A DNA stretch of 64,000 bases from JAKIVR01 sp035933635 (GTDB lineage Archaea; Thermoplasmatota; Thermoplasmata; Lutacidiplasmatales; UBA184). Both the position numbers and the translations under genes were made by a program. Position 1 is the stretch's first letter. Each line of letters begins with the position of its first letter. The notes beneath the pieces are model-generated. The model did no database searches. It saw only the letters and a list, made by a program, of their open reading frames with translations, and was not told where the DNA came from. Where the stretch lies: assembly GCA_035933635.1 (NCBI GenBank), contig DASYYY010000031.1:124001-188000 (forward strand), read 5' to 3'. Below, one piece after another: positions 57,297 to 64,000 of the stretch.

Positions 57297-58253
57297 GTGG
57301 TCCCCGGCGTGCGGTGCGATCATTGCGAGCGCCCGGCGGTCGTTGACCAACCGTACCGCGGGTCGCACGTCTGCGACCGTCACTTTCGCGAGTCGGTCAC
57401 CGAGCGCGTTCGACGGGAGATGCACCGCCAGGTCCCCGGGTTCTCCGGCGGCACGATCGCCGTGGCGCTCTCGGGCGGGAAGGATTCGGCGGTGGCCCTT
57501 CTGCTCACGCAACGCTACTTCGCCCGCCGGCCGAATGTCCGTCTCGTTGCCCTCAGCGTCGATGAAGGCGTCGCCGGTTATCGCGCGGGTACGCTGCGCA
57601 GCGCCCGGGAGCTGACCGAGCGGTTCGGGGTCGAGCATCGCACCGTGCGCGCGCGCGACGCCCTCGGAGTCACGACCGACGCTACGCTGGCGATGTTGCC
57701 CGGGGTCGCGCCGTGCTCGTACTGTGGGGTCTGGCGCCGAGGACTCCTCAACCGGGCCGCCCGTGAGGTGGGCGCCGACCTGTTGGTACTCGGGTTCAAC
57801 CTCGACGACCTCGCCCAGACGGTCCTGATGAACCTGGCGCGGGCCGACCTGGATCGCCTGGCGCGCATGGCGCCGCACCGTCACCGCCAGCCCGGTCTCG
57901 TTCCGCGCATCGCTCCGCTCGCGCAGATCCCCGAGCGGGAGGTGTTCCTCTACGCGCGCCTGAGCGGTATCCCCTTCGACCACGCCGAGTGCCCCCACGC
58001 CGGCCCGGCGGCGCGCAACGTGTTCCGCGAGGTCGTCTGGCGGCTGGAGGAGGAGTTGCCCGGTACGCGCCAGGCGTTGCTCCGGACCCAGGCGGCGTTG
58101 GCGCCGTTGCTCGCCCCCGGGGGCGGCGAGGGCTCGCCCGGCCGTTGCGTCGAGTGCGGCGAGCCCGCGAGCGGGGCCCGGTGTCGTTCGTGCGCATACC
58201 TCGAGCGCGTACGAAACTCCTTAGTGGCCGAGCCCGCGTCGGGACCGACGTGA
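57297..58253 (+). CDS. ttuA: tRNA 2-thiolation/sulfuration ATPase, TtuA/CTU1 family
   Basis: GTG 57297 (or 57309) gives 318 residues; GTG 57246 lies upstream of the predicted transcript. Zinc-binding pair at the N-terminus (CDHCERP, CDRHF), PP-loop IAVALSGGKDSAVALLL (about 57-73), PCSYCGVWRRGLLNRAA with the Cys pair binding the iron-sulfur cluster, LVLGFNLDDLAQTVLMNL, and the C-terminal zinc ribbon CVECG, CRSC. It adenylates and thiolates U54 or U34 of tRNA. Its stop overlaps the next start (GTGA). Confidence 0.92.
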   Translation: MVPGVRCDHCERPAVVDQPYRGSHVCDRHFRESVTERVRREMHRQVPGFSGGTIAVALSGGKDSAVALLLTQRYFARRPNVRLVALSVDEGVAGYRAGTLRSARELTERFGVEHRTVRARDALGVTTDATLAMLPGVAPCSYCGVWRRGLLNRAAREVGADLLVLGFNLDDLAQTVLMNLARADLDRLARMAPHRHRQPGLVPRIAPLAQIPEREVFLYARLSGIPFDHAECPHAGPAARNVFREVVWRLEEELPGTRQALLRTQAALAPLLAPGGGEGSPGRCVECGEPASGARCRSCAYLERVRNSLVAEPASGPT

Positions 58254-59182
58254 GCTCACCGAGCTCGGCCGGCACCCCGCGCACCGATCCCCGTCTCCTC
58301 ACCCGCCCGCGCGTCTTCGTCCTCGGAAGCGGGCTCATGGGGAGCGGGATCGCCGCCCAGTCGGCGCTGGCCGGCTACTTCGTGACGCTCGAGGACGTCA
58401 CCGAGGAGCTCGTCCAGCGGGGGATGGCGAACGCGCGCCGCGCCCTCGAGAGCGCCGTGCGGAAGGGACGGATCCCCGCGAGCGCGGTGGAGGAGGCGCT
58501 GGGTCGCATCGACACGGCGATCGGCCTCCGACGGGCCGAGACGGCCCAGATCTTCGTCGAGGCGATCCCCGAGGATCTCGAGCTCAAGCGCGCGCTCTTC
58601 GGGGAGCTCGAGGGGTCGGCCCCGGACGGGGCGTGGTTCGCCACGAACACCTCGTCGCTGCCGATCACCTCCATCGCCCGCGGCCTGAAGGATCCCGGTC
58701 GGGTCGTCGGGGTGCACTTCTTCAATCCGGTCCTGCAGATGGACCTCGTCGAGCTGATCCCGGGCCATCACACCCGCCCCGAGGTGCTCGCGCGGGCCCA
58801 CGAATTCGCCGTCTCCCTCGGCAAGACGGTCGTGGCGAGCAAGGACACCCCCGGGTTCGTCACCAGCCGGGCCCTCGCGGTCCTGGTCAACGAGGCGGTC
58901 TGGATGGTCTACGAGGGGGTGGCCACGAAGGAGGATGTCGACGCCGCCTACAAGCTCGGCTTCCACCACCCGATGGGACCGTTCGAGCTGTTGGACCTCG
59001 TCGGCCTCGATACCGCGCTCGCCATCCTCGACATCCTCTGGGAAGGGTTCCACGACCCGAAGTACCGGGCCTGCCCGCTGCTGCGGACGATGGTCGAGGC
59101 CGGTCGCCTCGGTCGCAAGAGCGGCGCCGGCTTCTACGAGTACCCTCCAGCCACGCCACGCGCCCCCGCGGCCCAACCGTGA
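58250..59182 (+). CDS. 3-hydroxyacyl-CoA dehydrogenase
   Basis: 310 residues from a GTG that overlaps the ttuA stop. NAD-binding VFVLGSGLMGSGIAAQSALAG (about 22-42), FATNTSSLPITSIA, VVGVHFFNPVLQMDLVELIPG (the catalytic His/Glu pair region) and TPGFVTSRALAVLVNEAVWM, then HHPMGPFELLDLVGLD, are all standard for short, single-function enzymes such as 3-hydroxybutyryl-CoA dehydrogenase. It interconverts 3-hydroxyacyl- and 3-ketoacyl-CoA with NAD. The coupling with ttuA is physical only, no shared role is known. Confidence 0.92.
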   Translation: MSSPSSAGTPRTDPRLLTRPRVFVLGSGLMGSGIAAQSALAGYFVTLEDVTEELVQRGMANARRALESAVRKGRIPASAVEEALGRIDTAIGLRRAETAQIFVEAIPEDLELKRALFGELEGSAPDGAWFATNTSSLPITSIARGLKDPGRVVGVHFFNPVLQMDLVELIPGHHTRPEVLARAHEFAVSLGKTVVASKDTPGFVTSRALAVLVNEAVWMVYEGVATKEDVDAAYKLGFHHPMGPFELLDLVGLDTALAILDILWEGFHDPKYRACPLLRTMVEAGRLGRKSGAGFYEYPPATPRAPAAQP

Positions 59183-60039
59183 GCGCGACGGCCGACGTCG
59201 AGAACATCCTCCTCCTGGTCCTGGCCGCGCTCGTCCCCGCCGTGGTCTACCTGACCTGGGTCCGCACGACCGAACGGGGGCAGCGCGAGGGGCTGTCGGT
59301 CGTCCTGGGCGGCTTCGCCTACGGCGCGCTCTTCGCGACGATCGTCGCCGGCGCGATCGAGGCGATCCTCGTGGCGGGCGGCACGTCGATCTCCCACGCG
59401 GTCCCAGGTCCGGAATTCACCTTCCTCAACGGCAACACGACGGCGGGGGCGCTGTTCCTCGTGCTCGTCATCGCCCCCTTCGTCGAGGAGGGGTTCAAAG
59501 CGCTCGGCGTCGTGAACTACCGGCGGGCGCTGCGCACCATCGCCGACGGGCCCGTGGTGGGCGCGAGCGTCGGGCTGGGCTTCGGGTTCTTCGAGACGTT
59601 CCTGTACGGGGTCGCGGCGTACCTGACCGGAGGTCTCGTCGCGGGACTCGCGCTCATCGTGGTGCGGAGCCTCTCCAGCGTCCTCCTCCACGGCAGCAGC
59701 ACGGCGTTCTTCGGGTACGGTTACGCCGAGGCAGAGGTCACCCAGCGCGGCCACGCGGGGGCGAGCCACTACTTCGGCGCCGTCGGGCTCCACTCCGGGT
59801 TCAACGCCGTCGTCTCGCTCGGGACCTTCGCGATGGTCCTGGGATACTCCACGAGCATCGCCGACGCGCTCAACCTGGTGGGCGTCGGCCTGGGGATCTT
59901 GCTCGCGTTCTCGGCGATCGAGTACGTACGCCGGCTGATCGTGCAGGCGTCCTACCCCGGCGCGCTCGCCGCTCATCCCCGGTTCCGGCCCCCGTCGGTC
60001 CGCGCGGCCGCCGGCGGACGTACGCCGCCCCGACCGTGA
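59179..60039 (+). CDS. PrsW-family intramembrane metalloprotease
   Basis: 286 residues with seven to eight spans. The glutamic-type signature is APFVEEGFKALGV (Glu-Glu, about 104-116), LGFGFFETFLYG (second Glu motif, about 137-148), RSLSSVLLHGSSTAFFGYGYA (His, about 165-185) and GLHSGFNAVVSL (His). In bacteria PrsW cleaves anti-sigma factors within the membrane; in archaea the target is unknown. It starts at a GTG overlapping the upstream stop (GTGA) and ends the three-gene run. Confidence 0.88.
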   Translation: MSATADVENILLLVLAALVPAVVYLTWVRTTERGQREGLSVVLGGFAYGALFATIVAGAIEAILVAGGTSISHAVPGPEFTFLNGNTTAGALFLVLVIAPFVEEGFKALGVVNYRRALRTIADGPVVGASVGLGFGFFETFLYGVAAYLTGGLVAGLALIVVRSLSSVLLHGSSTAFFGYGYAEAEVTQRGHAGASHYFGAVGLHSGFNAVVSLGTFAMVLGYSTSIADALNLVGVGLGILLAFSAIEYVRRLIVQASYPGALAAHPRFRPPSVRAAAGGRTPPRP

Positions 60040-60067
60040 GCGGGCGGCCGGGGAAGTGGCGAACCGC

Positions 60068-60475
60068 TCAGCCCGGTGGGGGAGACTTGCCGTCGGCGCC
60101 GCGGTCCCAGATGTTCTCGTCGACCCCGCGGTAGACGGCACCGGCGTCGGCCTCCGAAGGGGCGCTGCCCTCTTGGCCGGCCTCGCGCACGCGGGTCTTC
60201 TTCAGCAGCCAGTAATGGATCCGCCAGGTCTTGCCGCGCGAGACCGTCGCGTCCTCCTCTTCGCTCGAGAGCAGGTCCTCTTCCTCGAGCCGGTAGAAGA
60301 TGTCCCGGTCCTCGCTGTTGAGCTTGTTATCGAGGACGCTGTCGCCGGGGCCGAAGTAGTCCAGCACGCGGCGCGCGGTGGTGCGGGCTTCCTCGGGGGC
60401 GAGTTTGCCGTGGGCCACGAGGGTACGCTCGAGCGCCCGGGTCAGCTCCTCCTCGGTGATCGGGGGGATGAGCAC
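60068..60475 (-). CDS. Archaeal protein of unknown function (DUF6015-like, winged-helix style)
   Basis: 135 residues from a GTG that coincides with the transcript start predicted from a TATA box at 60498-60505. The sequence ITEEELTRALERTLVAHGKLAPEEA, ARRVLDYFGPGDSVLDN, RDIFYRLEEEDLLSSEEEDA and WRIHYWLLKKTR is a helical pattern ending in a wing-like strand, as in a small winged-helix protein. It resembles a conserved family of Thermoplasmata and related archaea, which I recall as DUF6015, with modest certainty. The C-terminus is low in complexity. Divergent from pus10. Confidence 0.7.
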   Translation of the reverse strand: MLIPPITEEELTRALERTLVAHGKLAPEEARTTARRVLDYFGPGDSVLDNKLNSEDRDIFYRLEEEDLLSSEEEDATVSRGKTWRIHYWLLKKTRVREAGQEGSAPSEADAGAVYRGVDENIWDRGADGKSPPPG

Positions 60476-60497
60476 GCCGAGGGATACGCGCGGCGCG

Positions 60498-60505
60498 TAA
60501 AACCT
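60498..60505 (-). promoter_or_regulatory. TATA box of the DUF6015-like gene
   Basis: Minus strand GTTTTACG, centred 26 bases before the GTG at 60475, giving a leaderless message. Confidence 0.6.
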
Positions 60506-60566
60506 GTCCCCCGCATCGGGGGCCTACCGACGAGAATCGGGTCGGGAGTCCGGCCAGGAGGTAGCA

Positions 60567-60577
60567 GCGCTTTCTAC
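60567..60577 (+). promoter_or_regulatory. TATA-like box of the pus10 operon
   Basis: GCTTTCTACC is centred about 26 bases before the GTG at 60598; a leaderless start of the translation-gene operon is predicted. Confidence 0.45.
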
Positions 60578-60597
60578 CGGACCCGGTCCCGGAGCCC

Positions 60598-61833
60598 GTG
60601 ACGGCCGCCGACGCCGGATTCGAGATCACCGAGGAGCTTCGGGCGATCGCCGGGCGGTCGCGCGACCGCCAACTGTGCCGGGAATGTTTCGGCCGGGTCG
60701 TCGGCCGCTACGGGCATGGGCTGACGAACCCCGAGCGCGCCGAGCGCCTCGCGAACGCGCTGGGGGGGACGGAGTTCGCCGAGGGAGCGGGCTGTCGCCT
60801 CTGCGAGGGCGCGTTCGACCGATGGGAAACCTGGATCCGGAGAGCCGTCGACGCCGCACGCGGGTTCGAATGGCACCGGTTCACCTGCGGATCGCGCTGG
60901 GACCCCGAGCTCCTCGCTCGGGAGGAATCGCTGTGGAACGAGGTGGGCAGCGCGTGGGGCGAGAGTGCCCGGACCGCCTTCAACCGCGAACTGGGCAAGC
61001 GGCTGGGTGCGGCGAGCGGGACCGAAGGTGGCACGCAGGACACCGACCTCGTGTTCCTGGTCGACCTGCCCGCGGGTCGCGTGGAGGTCACTCCGGCCCC
61101 GGTCTATCTTTCCGGACGGTACCGCAAGCTCGACCGTACCCTCCCACAGACCCGCTGGCCGTGCCGACGGTGCCACGGGCGCGGTTGCGAGACCTGCGGC
61201 GGAACCGGAAAGACCTACTCCGAAAGTGTCGAGGAGCTCGTGGCGGGGCCGGTGCTGACGGTCACCCAAGGCGAGGGCACCCGATTCCATGGGATGGGTC
61301 GGGAGGACATCGACGCACGGATGCTCGGGAGTGGCCGGCCGTTCGTTCTCGAAATCCTCCGTCCGCGCCACCGGGCGATCGACCCGCCGGCCCTCCAAGC
61401 CGAGATCAACCGGACCACCGCCGGCCGCGTGGAGGTCGAGCAGCTCGAGCGGGCCGACCCGACCTCGGTGGCCCGGGTCAAGGACGCCAGCCCGGAGAAG
61501 AGCTACCGCGTCGTCGTCGGCGGCGCCGTCGACGGGGCAAAGATTAAAGAATCCCTAGAGTTCGCGACGAACCGAGCGATCGCCCAGCGGACGCCACGAC
61601 GCGTGGCCCACCGGCGCGCCGACCGGGTTCGAACCCGGCGGATCGTCGAGGTCAGGCTCGTCGCGCACGAAGCGGGCCGGTTCACGCTCGAGCTACGCGC
61701 GGAGGCCGGCACCTATGTCAAGGAATGGGTCGAGGGTGATGACGGGCGGACGGACCCCAGCCTCGCGCAGCTCGTCGGGACGCCGCTGAAGGTGGAGTCG
61801 CTGGACGTACTCGAGATCCACGATCGGGAGTGA
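60598..61833 (+). CDS. pus10: tRNA pseudouridine synthase Pus10
   Basis: 411 residues from GTG. N-terminal zinc-binding pairs CRECFGRVV and CRLCEGAF (about 22-70) open the THUMP-like part; another Cys cluster, CRRCHGRGCETCGG (about 189-202), is typical for archaeal Pus10. The catalytic Asp is in GMGREDIDARMLGSGRPFVL (Asp about 238). The C-terminal LRAEAGTYVKEWVEGDDGRTDPSLAQLV is the last conserved block. Makes pseudouridine 54 and 55 in the T loop of tRNA. It heads the pus10-rpl21e-rpoF-DUF655 run, an order common in archaea. Confidence 0.95.
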   Translation: MTAADAGFEITEELRAIAGRSRDRQLCRECFGRVVGRYGHGLTNPERAERLANALGGTEFAEGAGCRLCEGAFDRWETWIRRAVDAARGFEWHRFTCGSRWDPELLAREESLWNEVGSAWGESARTAFNRELGKRLGAASGTEGGTQDTDLVFLVDLPAGRVEVTPAPVYLSGRYRKLDRTLPQTRWPCRRCHGRGCETCGGTGKTYSESVEELVAGPVLTVTQGEGTRFHGMGREDIDARMLGSGRPFVLEILRPRHRAIDPPALQAEINRTTAGRVEVEQLERADPTSVARVKDASPEKSYRVVVGGAVDGAKIKESLEFATNRAIAQRTPRRVAHRRADRVRTRRIVEVRLVAHEAGRFTLELRAEAGTYVKEWVEGDDGRTDPSLAQLVGTPLKVESLDVLEIHDRE

Positions 61834-61839
61834 ATTCAG

Positions 61840-62154
61840 ATGGTCAAGAGTTCCAAGGGGCTCCGCTCGCGCACCCGCGGGGTGCTCACCAAGGACGTAC
61901 GGGAACGCGGCATGCCGCCCGTGACCCGCTACCTCCAGTCGTTCAACATCGGCGACCGCGTGACCGTCCGGCTCGAGGCCGCCGACCCCCACGGGCAACC
62001 CCATCCGCGCTACCAGGGCCGGACCTGTACCGTCCTCGGCAAGGTCGGCCGCGCCTACCGGATCGAGTTCCTGGACGGCGGCAAGCGCAAGGAGCTGATC
62101 GCCAACCCGGTCCACCTTCGCCCGGCCGAGCAGACCCAGGCCGGGGGTGCCTGA
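61840..62154 (+). CDS. rpl21e: Large ribosomal subunit protein eL21
   Basis: 104 residues; starts VKSSKGLRSRTRGVLTKDVR and contains VTRYLQSFNIGDRVTVRLEAA and HPRYQGRTCTVLGKVGRAYRIEF, the standard L21e sequence. Binds 23S rRNA in the 50S subunit. It follows pus10 by 6 bases and its TGA overlaps the ATG of rpoF. Confidence 0.97.
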   Translation: MVKSSKGLRSRTRGVLTKDVRERGMPPVTRYLQSFNIGDRVTVRLEAADPHGQPHPRYQGRTCTVLGKVGRAYRIEFLDGGKRKELIANPVHLRPAEQTQAGGA

Positions 62155-62468
62155 TGCCGGACCCGGTCGCGCTCGCCCAGGTCAAGCAGATGTTGAGCGA
62201 GGAGGCGGCCCGCCGGGTGCTCCCGCGCGAGGCGTTGCTCGCCCAGGCGCACGCCGAGTCGTTCGCCAAGCTCACCCCGGAGGCGACGGAGAAGCTCATC
62301 GGCGAGCTGCGCCAGCTTCCGTACGTCGACGCGGGGATGGCGGTCAAGCTGGCCGACCTGCTTCCCCAGTACCCCGAGGAGGTCCGGTTGCTCTACGCGA
62401 AGGAGCGGGTCCTTCTGGACGAAGCGCAGCTGACCCGGCTGTTGGAGATCCTCGCGCAGCACCGATGA
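62154..62468 (+). CDS. rpoF: DNA-directed RNA polymerase subunit F (Rpb4)
   Basis: 104 residues, mostly helical. LPREALLAQAHAESFAKLTPEATEKLIGELRQLPYVDAGMAVKLADLLPQYPEEVRLLYAKE is the Rpb4 pattern, with the C-terminal HRDC-like helices that contact subunit E (Rpb7). The start overlaps the stop of the L21e gene by one base. Part of the polymerase stalk, needed for open-complex formation and processivity. Confidence 0.92.
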   Translation: MPDPVALAQVKQMLSEEAARRVLPREALLAQAHAESFAKLTPEATEKLIGELRQLPYVDAGMAVKLADLLPQYPEEVRLLYAKERVLLDEAQLTRLLEILAQHR

Positions 62469-62484
62469 ACGGGGGAGGGCGCCC

Positions 62485-63030
62485 GTGGAGAGCTTCGCGT
62501 ACATCCTCGACTACTTGCCGAACGGCCGCTCGACCGAGCGCGGCTTCCAGCGCGAGGCCGTAGCCCTCGGCCTGGGCGAGACCGAGCTCAAGCTCCTCGA
62601 GATCCTTCCCCGACCGGGTGTCCCGCTCGTCGCCGGCGCGCGGATCCCGCTCGTCGTCCAGGCCGGTCTGGCCCCACCGATCGACCACGTGCGCCGGCGG
62701 CTCGCCTACAACGAGCTGACGACGACCGCGCGCACCGAGCTCCCGAGCGTCCTCGAGAAGGTCGTCCTGGGCGACGCGCCGCGGTTCCTCCGGTTCGTCA
62801 ACGAGGCGCCGGCGGTGTCGCGGCGCTTCCACCTGCTCGAGCTGCTCCCCGGGATCGGCAAGAAGACCATGCTCGCCATGGTCGAGGAGCGCAAGCGCGC
62901 CCCGTTCACCAGCTTCACCGAACTCGGCGAGCGGATGCGGCTCGCGCATCCCGAACGGCTCGTCGTGGCCCGCATCGAGCAGGAGCTCTCGGGCACGCCG
63001 GACAAGTACCGGCTGTTCGTCGCCCCATAA
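62485..63030 (+). CDS. DUF655 (helix-hairpin-helix) protein
   Basis: 181 residues from GTG, preceded by GGAGGG. SFAYILDYLPNGRSTERGFQREAVALGLGETELKLLEILP is the DUF655 start; LELLPGIGKKTMLAMVEERKRAPFTSFTELGERM is a helix-hairpin-helix DNA- or RNA-binding motif (about 114-145). The family is conserved next to Rpb4 in archaea; a role in nucleic acid handling is inferred, the exact function unknown. It is the last gene of the run here, with no KsgA gene following as often seen elsewhere. Confidence 0.92.
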   Translation: MESFAYILDYLPNGRSTERGFQREAVALGLGETELKLLEILPRPGVPLVAGARIPLVVQAGLAPPIDHVRRRLAYNELTTTARTELPSVLEKVVLGDAPRFLRFVNEAPAVSRRFHLLELLPGIGKKTMLAMVEERKRAPFTSFTELGERMRLAHPERLVVARIEQELSGTPDKYRLFVAP

Positions 63031-63049
63031 CTCGCGGCGGCACCCCCGT

Positions 63050-64000
63050 TCAGCCCGGCGCGTCCATCCGAAGCAGCTGCTTGCCGAGGTTCTCGCGCGC
63101 GTAGAGGCGGGCGAGGCCGGCCGGAGCATTGCGCAGCCCGACCAGCACGTCCTCCTTGGACTTCAGCCGCCCGGACCTCAGGAGCGGGAGCATCGCCTCG
63201 ACGGCTTCTCTCCGACGGGGAACGAAGTCCCTCGCCAGAAGGCCCTCCATCCGGCCGTTCACCATGATCAGGTTCAGGAGGTTCTTCGGCCCCGGGGGGT
63301 CGTCGGCGGCTGCGTACCGGGAAGTCCCTCCGATGAGCACCACCCGGCCGCCGGGGCGGAGCCGCTCGATGGCGAGCTCGAGAGTGGGGCCGCACTCGTT
63401 GTCGAAGTAGATGTCGATCCCGTCCGGGCAGAGCTCACCGAGCCGTTGGCCGACGTTCTCGGTCCGGTAGTTGATCGCCCCGTCCGCTCCCGCCTCGCCG
63501 GTGATCCAGGCGCACTTGGCCGGCGTCCCGGCGATCCCGATCGTGCGTAGACCCGCGATCTTGGCCAGCTGGATCGCGATGGAGCCCACGCCACCGGCCG
63601 CGCCGGTAATGACGAACGTCTCGCCCGGGTTCGGCCGGCCGACCTCGCGCAGGCCGAAGTAGGCCGCCATTCCCGTCACCCCAAGCGCTCCGAGCGCCCA
63701 GTTCGGGGGCACGCCCTCCGCGACCGTGTAGCTCGGCACGAACCCGGTGCCATCGGAGACCGAGTAATCCTCCCAGCCCATGTGGCCGTGGACGAGGTCC
63801 CCGGCCCGGAAGGAGGGATGCCGGGACTCGAGAACCTCCGAGACCGCAAATCCGGTCATCACCTGTCCGGGGGCGATCGCCCCCGATCCCGCGTCGGAGG
63901 GCTCTCCGCGTCCCAACAGGAATCGCTGCGTCGGGTCGAAGGAGAACCAGAGGTTGCGCGCCAAGAATTGCCCCGCGCCGGGCGCGGGCGGAGGCTCCTC
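63050..64000 (-). CDS. Zinc-independent NADP-dependent MDR oxidoreductase (CurA/prostaglandin reductase-like), partial
   Basis: The minus frame ends at 63050 and runs off the right edge, so the N-terminus is missing. Visible: ARNLWFSFDPTQRF (NLW-S-DP, typical of leukotriene B4 12-hydroxydehydrogenase/CurA proteins), ALGVTGMAAYFGL, FVITGAAGGVGSIAIQLAKIAGLR (NADP-binding), and RVVLIGGTSRYA. These enzymes reduce alkenal or alkenone double bonds and quinones. No zinc ligands appear. It converges on DUF655 with a 20-base gap. Confidence 0.87.
   Translation of the reverse strand, partial: EEPPPAPGAGQFLARNLWFSFDPTQRFLLGRGEPSDAGSGAIAPGQVMTGFAVSEVLESRHPSFRAGDLVHGHMGWEDYSVSDGTGFVPSYTVAEGVPPNWALGALGVTGMAAYFGLREVGRPNPGETFVITGAAGGVGSIAIQLAKIAGLRTIGIAGTPAKCAWITGEAGADGAINYRTENVGQRLGELCPDGIDIYFDNECGPTLELAIERLRPGGRVVLIGGTSRYAAADDPPGPKNLLNLIMVNGRMEGLLARDFVPRRREAVEAMLPLLRSGRLKSKEDVLVGLRNAPAGLARLYARENLGKQLLRMDAPG

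Noticed and set aside
61620..61640. T-arm-like GGGTTCGAACCC inside pus10
   Set aside because: No acceptor, D or anticodon arm around it; it lies in the coding frame of Pus10.
1..64000. CRISPR arrays
   Set aside because: No regularly spaced direct repeats of 25-40 bases were seen, and no cas genes.

Overview
The window is a stretch of a high-GC (roughly two-thirds G+C by eye), gene-dense archaeal chromosome. The archaeal assignment rests on the run Pus10 - ribosomal protein L21e - RNA polymerase subunit Rpb4/F - DUF655 at 60.6-63.0 kb, on XerA, a TtuA-type tRNA thiolase and ThyX, and on promoters built from a TATA-like box about 26 bases before the start codon, often giving leaderless messages. 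A glyceraldehyde-dehydrogenase-like gene beside a glycerate 2-kinase, and many unusual secreted proteins, fit a Thermoplasmatota-type lineage; that placement is inference only.

Layout. 0-5 kb: a membrane protein running off the left edge, a methyltransferase, a peptidase-G1-fold secreted protein that seems to have lost both catalytic residues, and a large secreted protein ending in a beta-propeller. 5-12 kb: a nucleoside phosphorylase, an unassigned three-gene cassette (kinase-like protein, coiled-coil protein, membrane-anchored zinc-ribbon protein) and an amino-acid-oxidase/GNAT fusion. 12-21.6 kb: small VOC and flavin enzymes, a four-gene ABC-2 transporter operon with two ATPases and two permeases, more secreted proteins and an alpha/alpha-toroid protein. 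21.7-25.1 kb: a complete metal-uptake ABC operon headed by a DtxR/MntR-type regulator with palindromic operator candidates. 25-27.5 kb: a MEDS-domain sensor and a GvpD/KaiC-like ATPase. 28-36 kb: two AcpA-like phosphoesterases enclosing a glycosyltransferase and a nucleotidyltransferase, then a second glycosyltransferase divergent from a split-barrel/methyltransferase fusion. 36-45.8 kb: membrane proteins, HNH nuclease, two aminotransferases, a Zn alcohol dehydrogenase, a sugar nucleotidyltransferase, a frameshifted acetyltransferase and a pyruvate-kinase-like protein without the usual C-terminal domain. 45.9-48.1 kb: a TnpB element next to a RelBE-type toxin-antitoxin pair. 48.2-64 kb: mostly housekeeping (tRNA-Cys, metG, thyX, xerA, ttuA, pus10-rpl21e-rpoF-DUF655) with central carbon genes between.

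How genes work together. Translational coupling through 1-4 base start/stop overlaps is common (metal ABC operon, ABC-2 operon, aminotransferase-ADH, metG-PHP, ttuA-HADH-PrsW, L21e-Rpb4). The ALDH at 52.3 kb and the MOFRL glycerate kinase at 53.7 kb are convergent and would together turn glyceraldehyde into 2-phosphoglycerate, the lower half of the non-phosphorylative Entner-Doudoroff route. The regulator at 24.6 kb probably represses its own metal-uptake operon.

All calls come from reading the sequence; no database search was run. Start codons were chosen from promoter position, overlaps and family knowledge and are sometimes uncertain. Some cases look like sequence errors or real frameshifts (acetyltransferase at 44 kb, 3' end of the phosphoesterase at 32.5 kb, 3' end of the methyltransferase at 13.1 kb).
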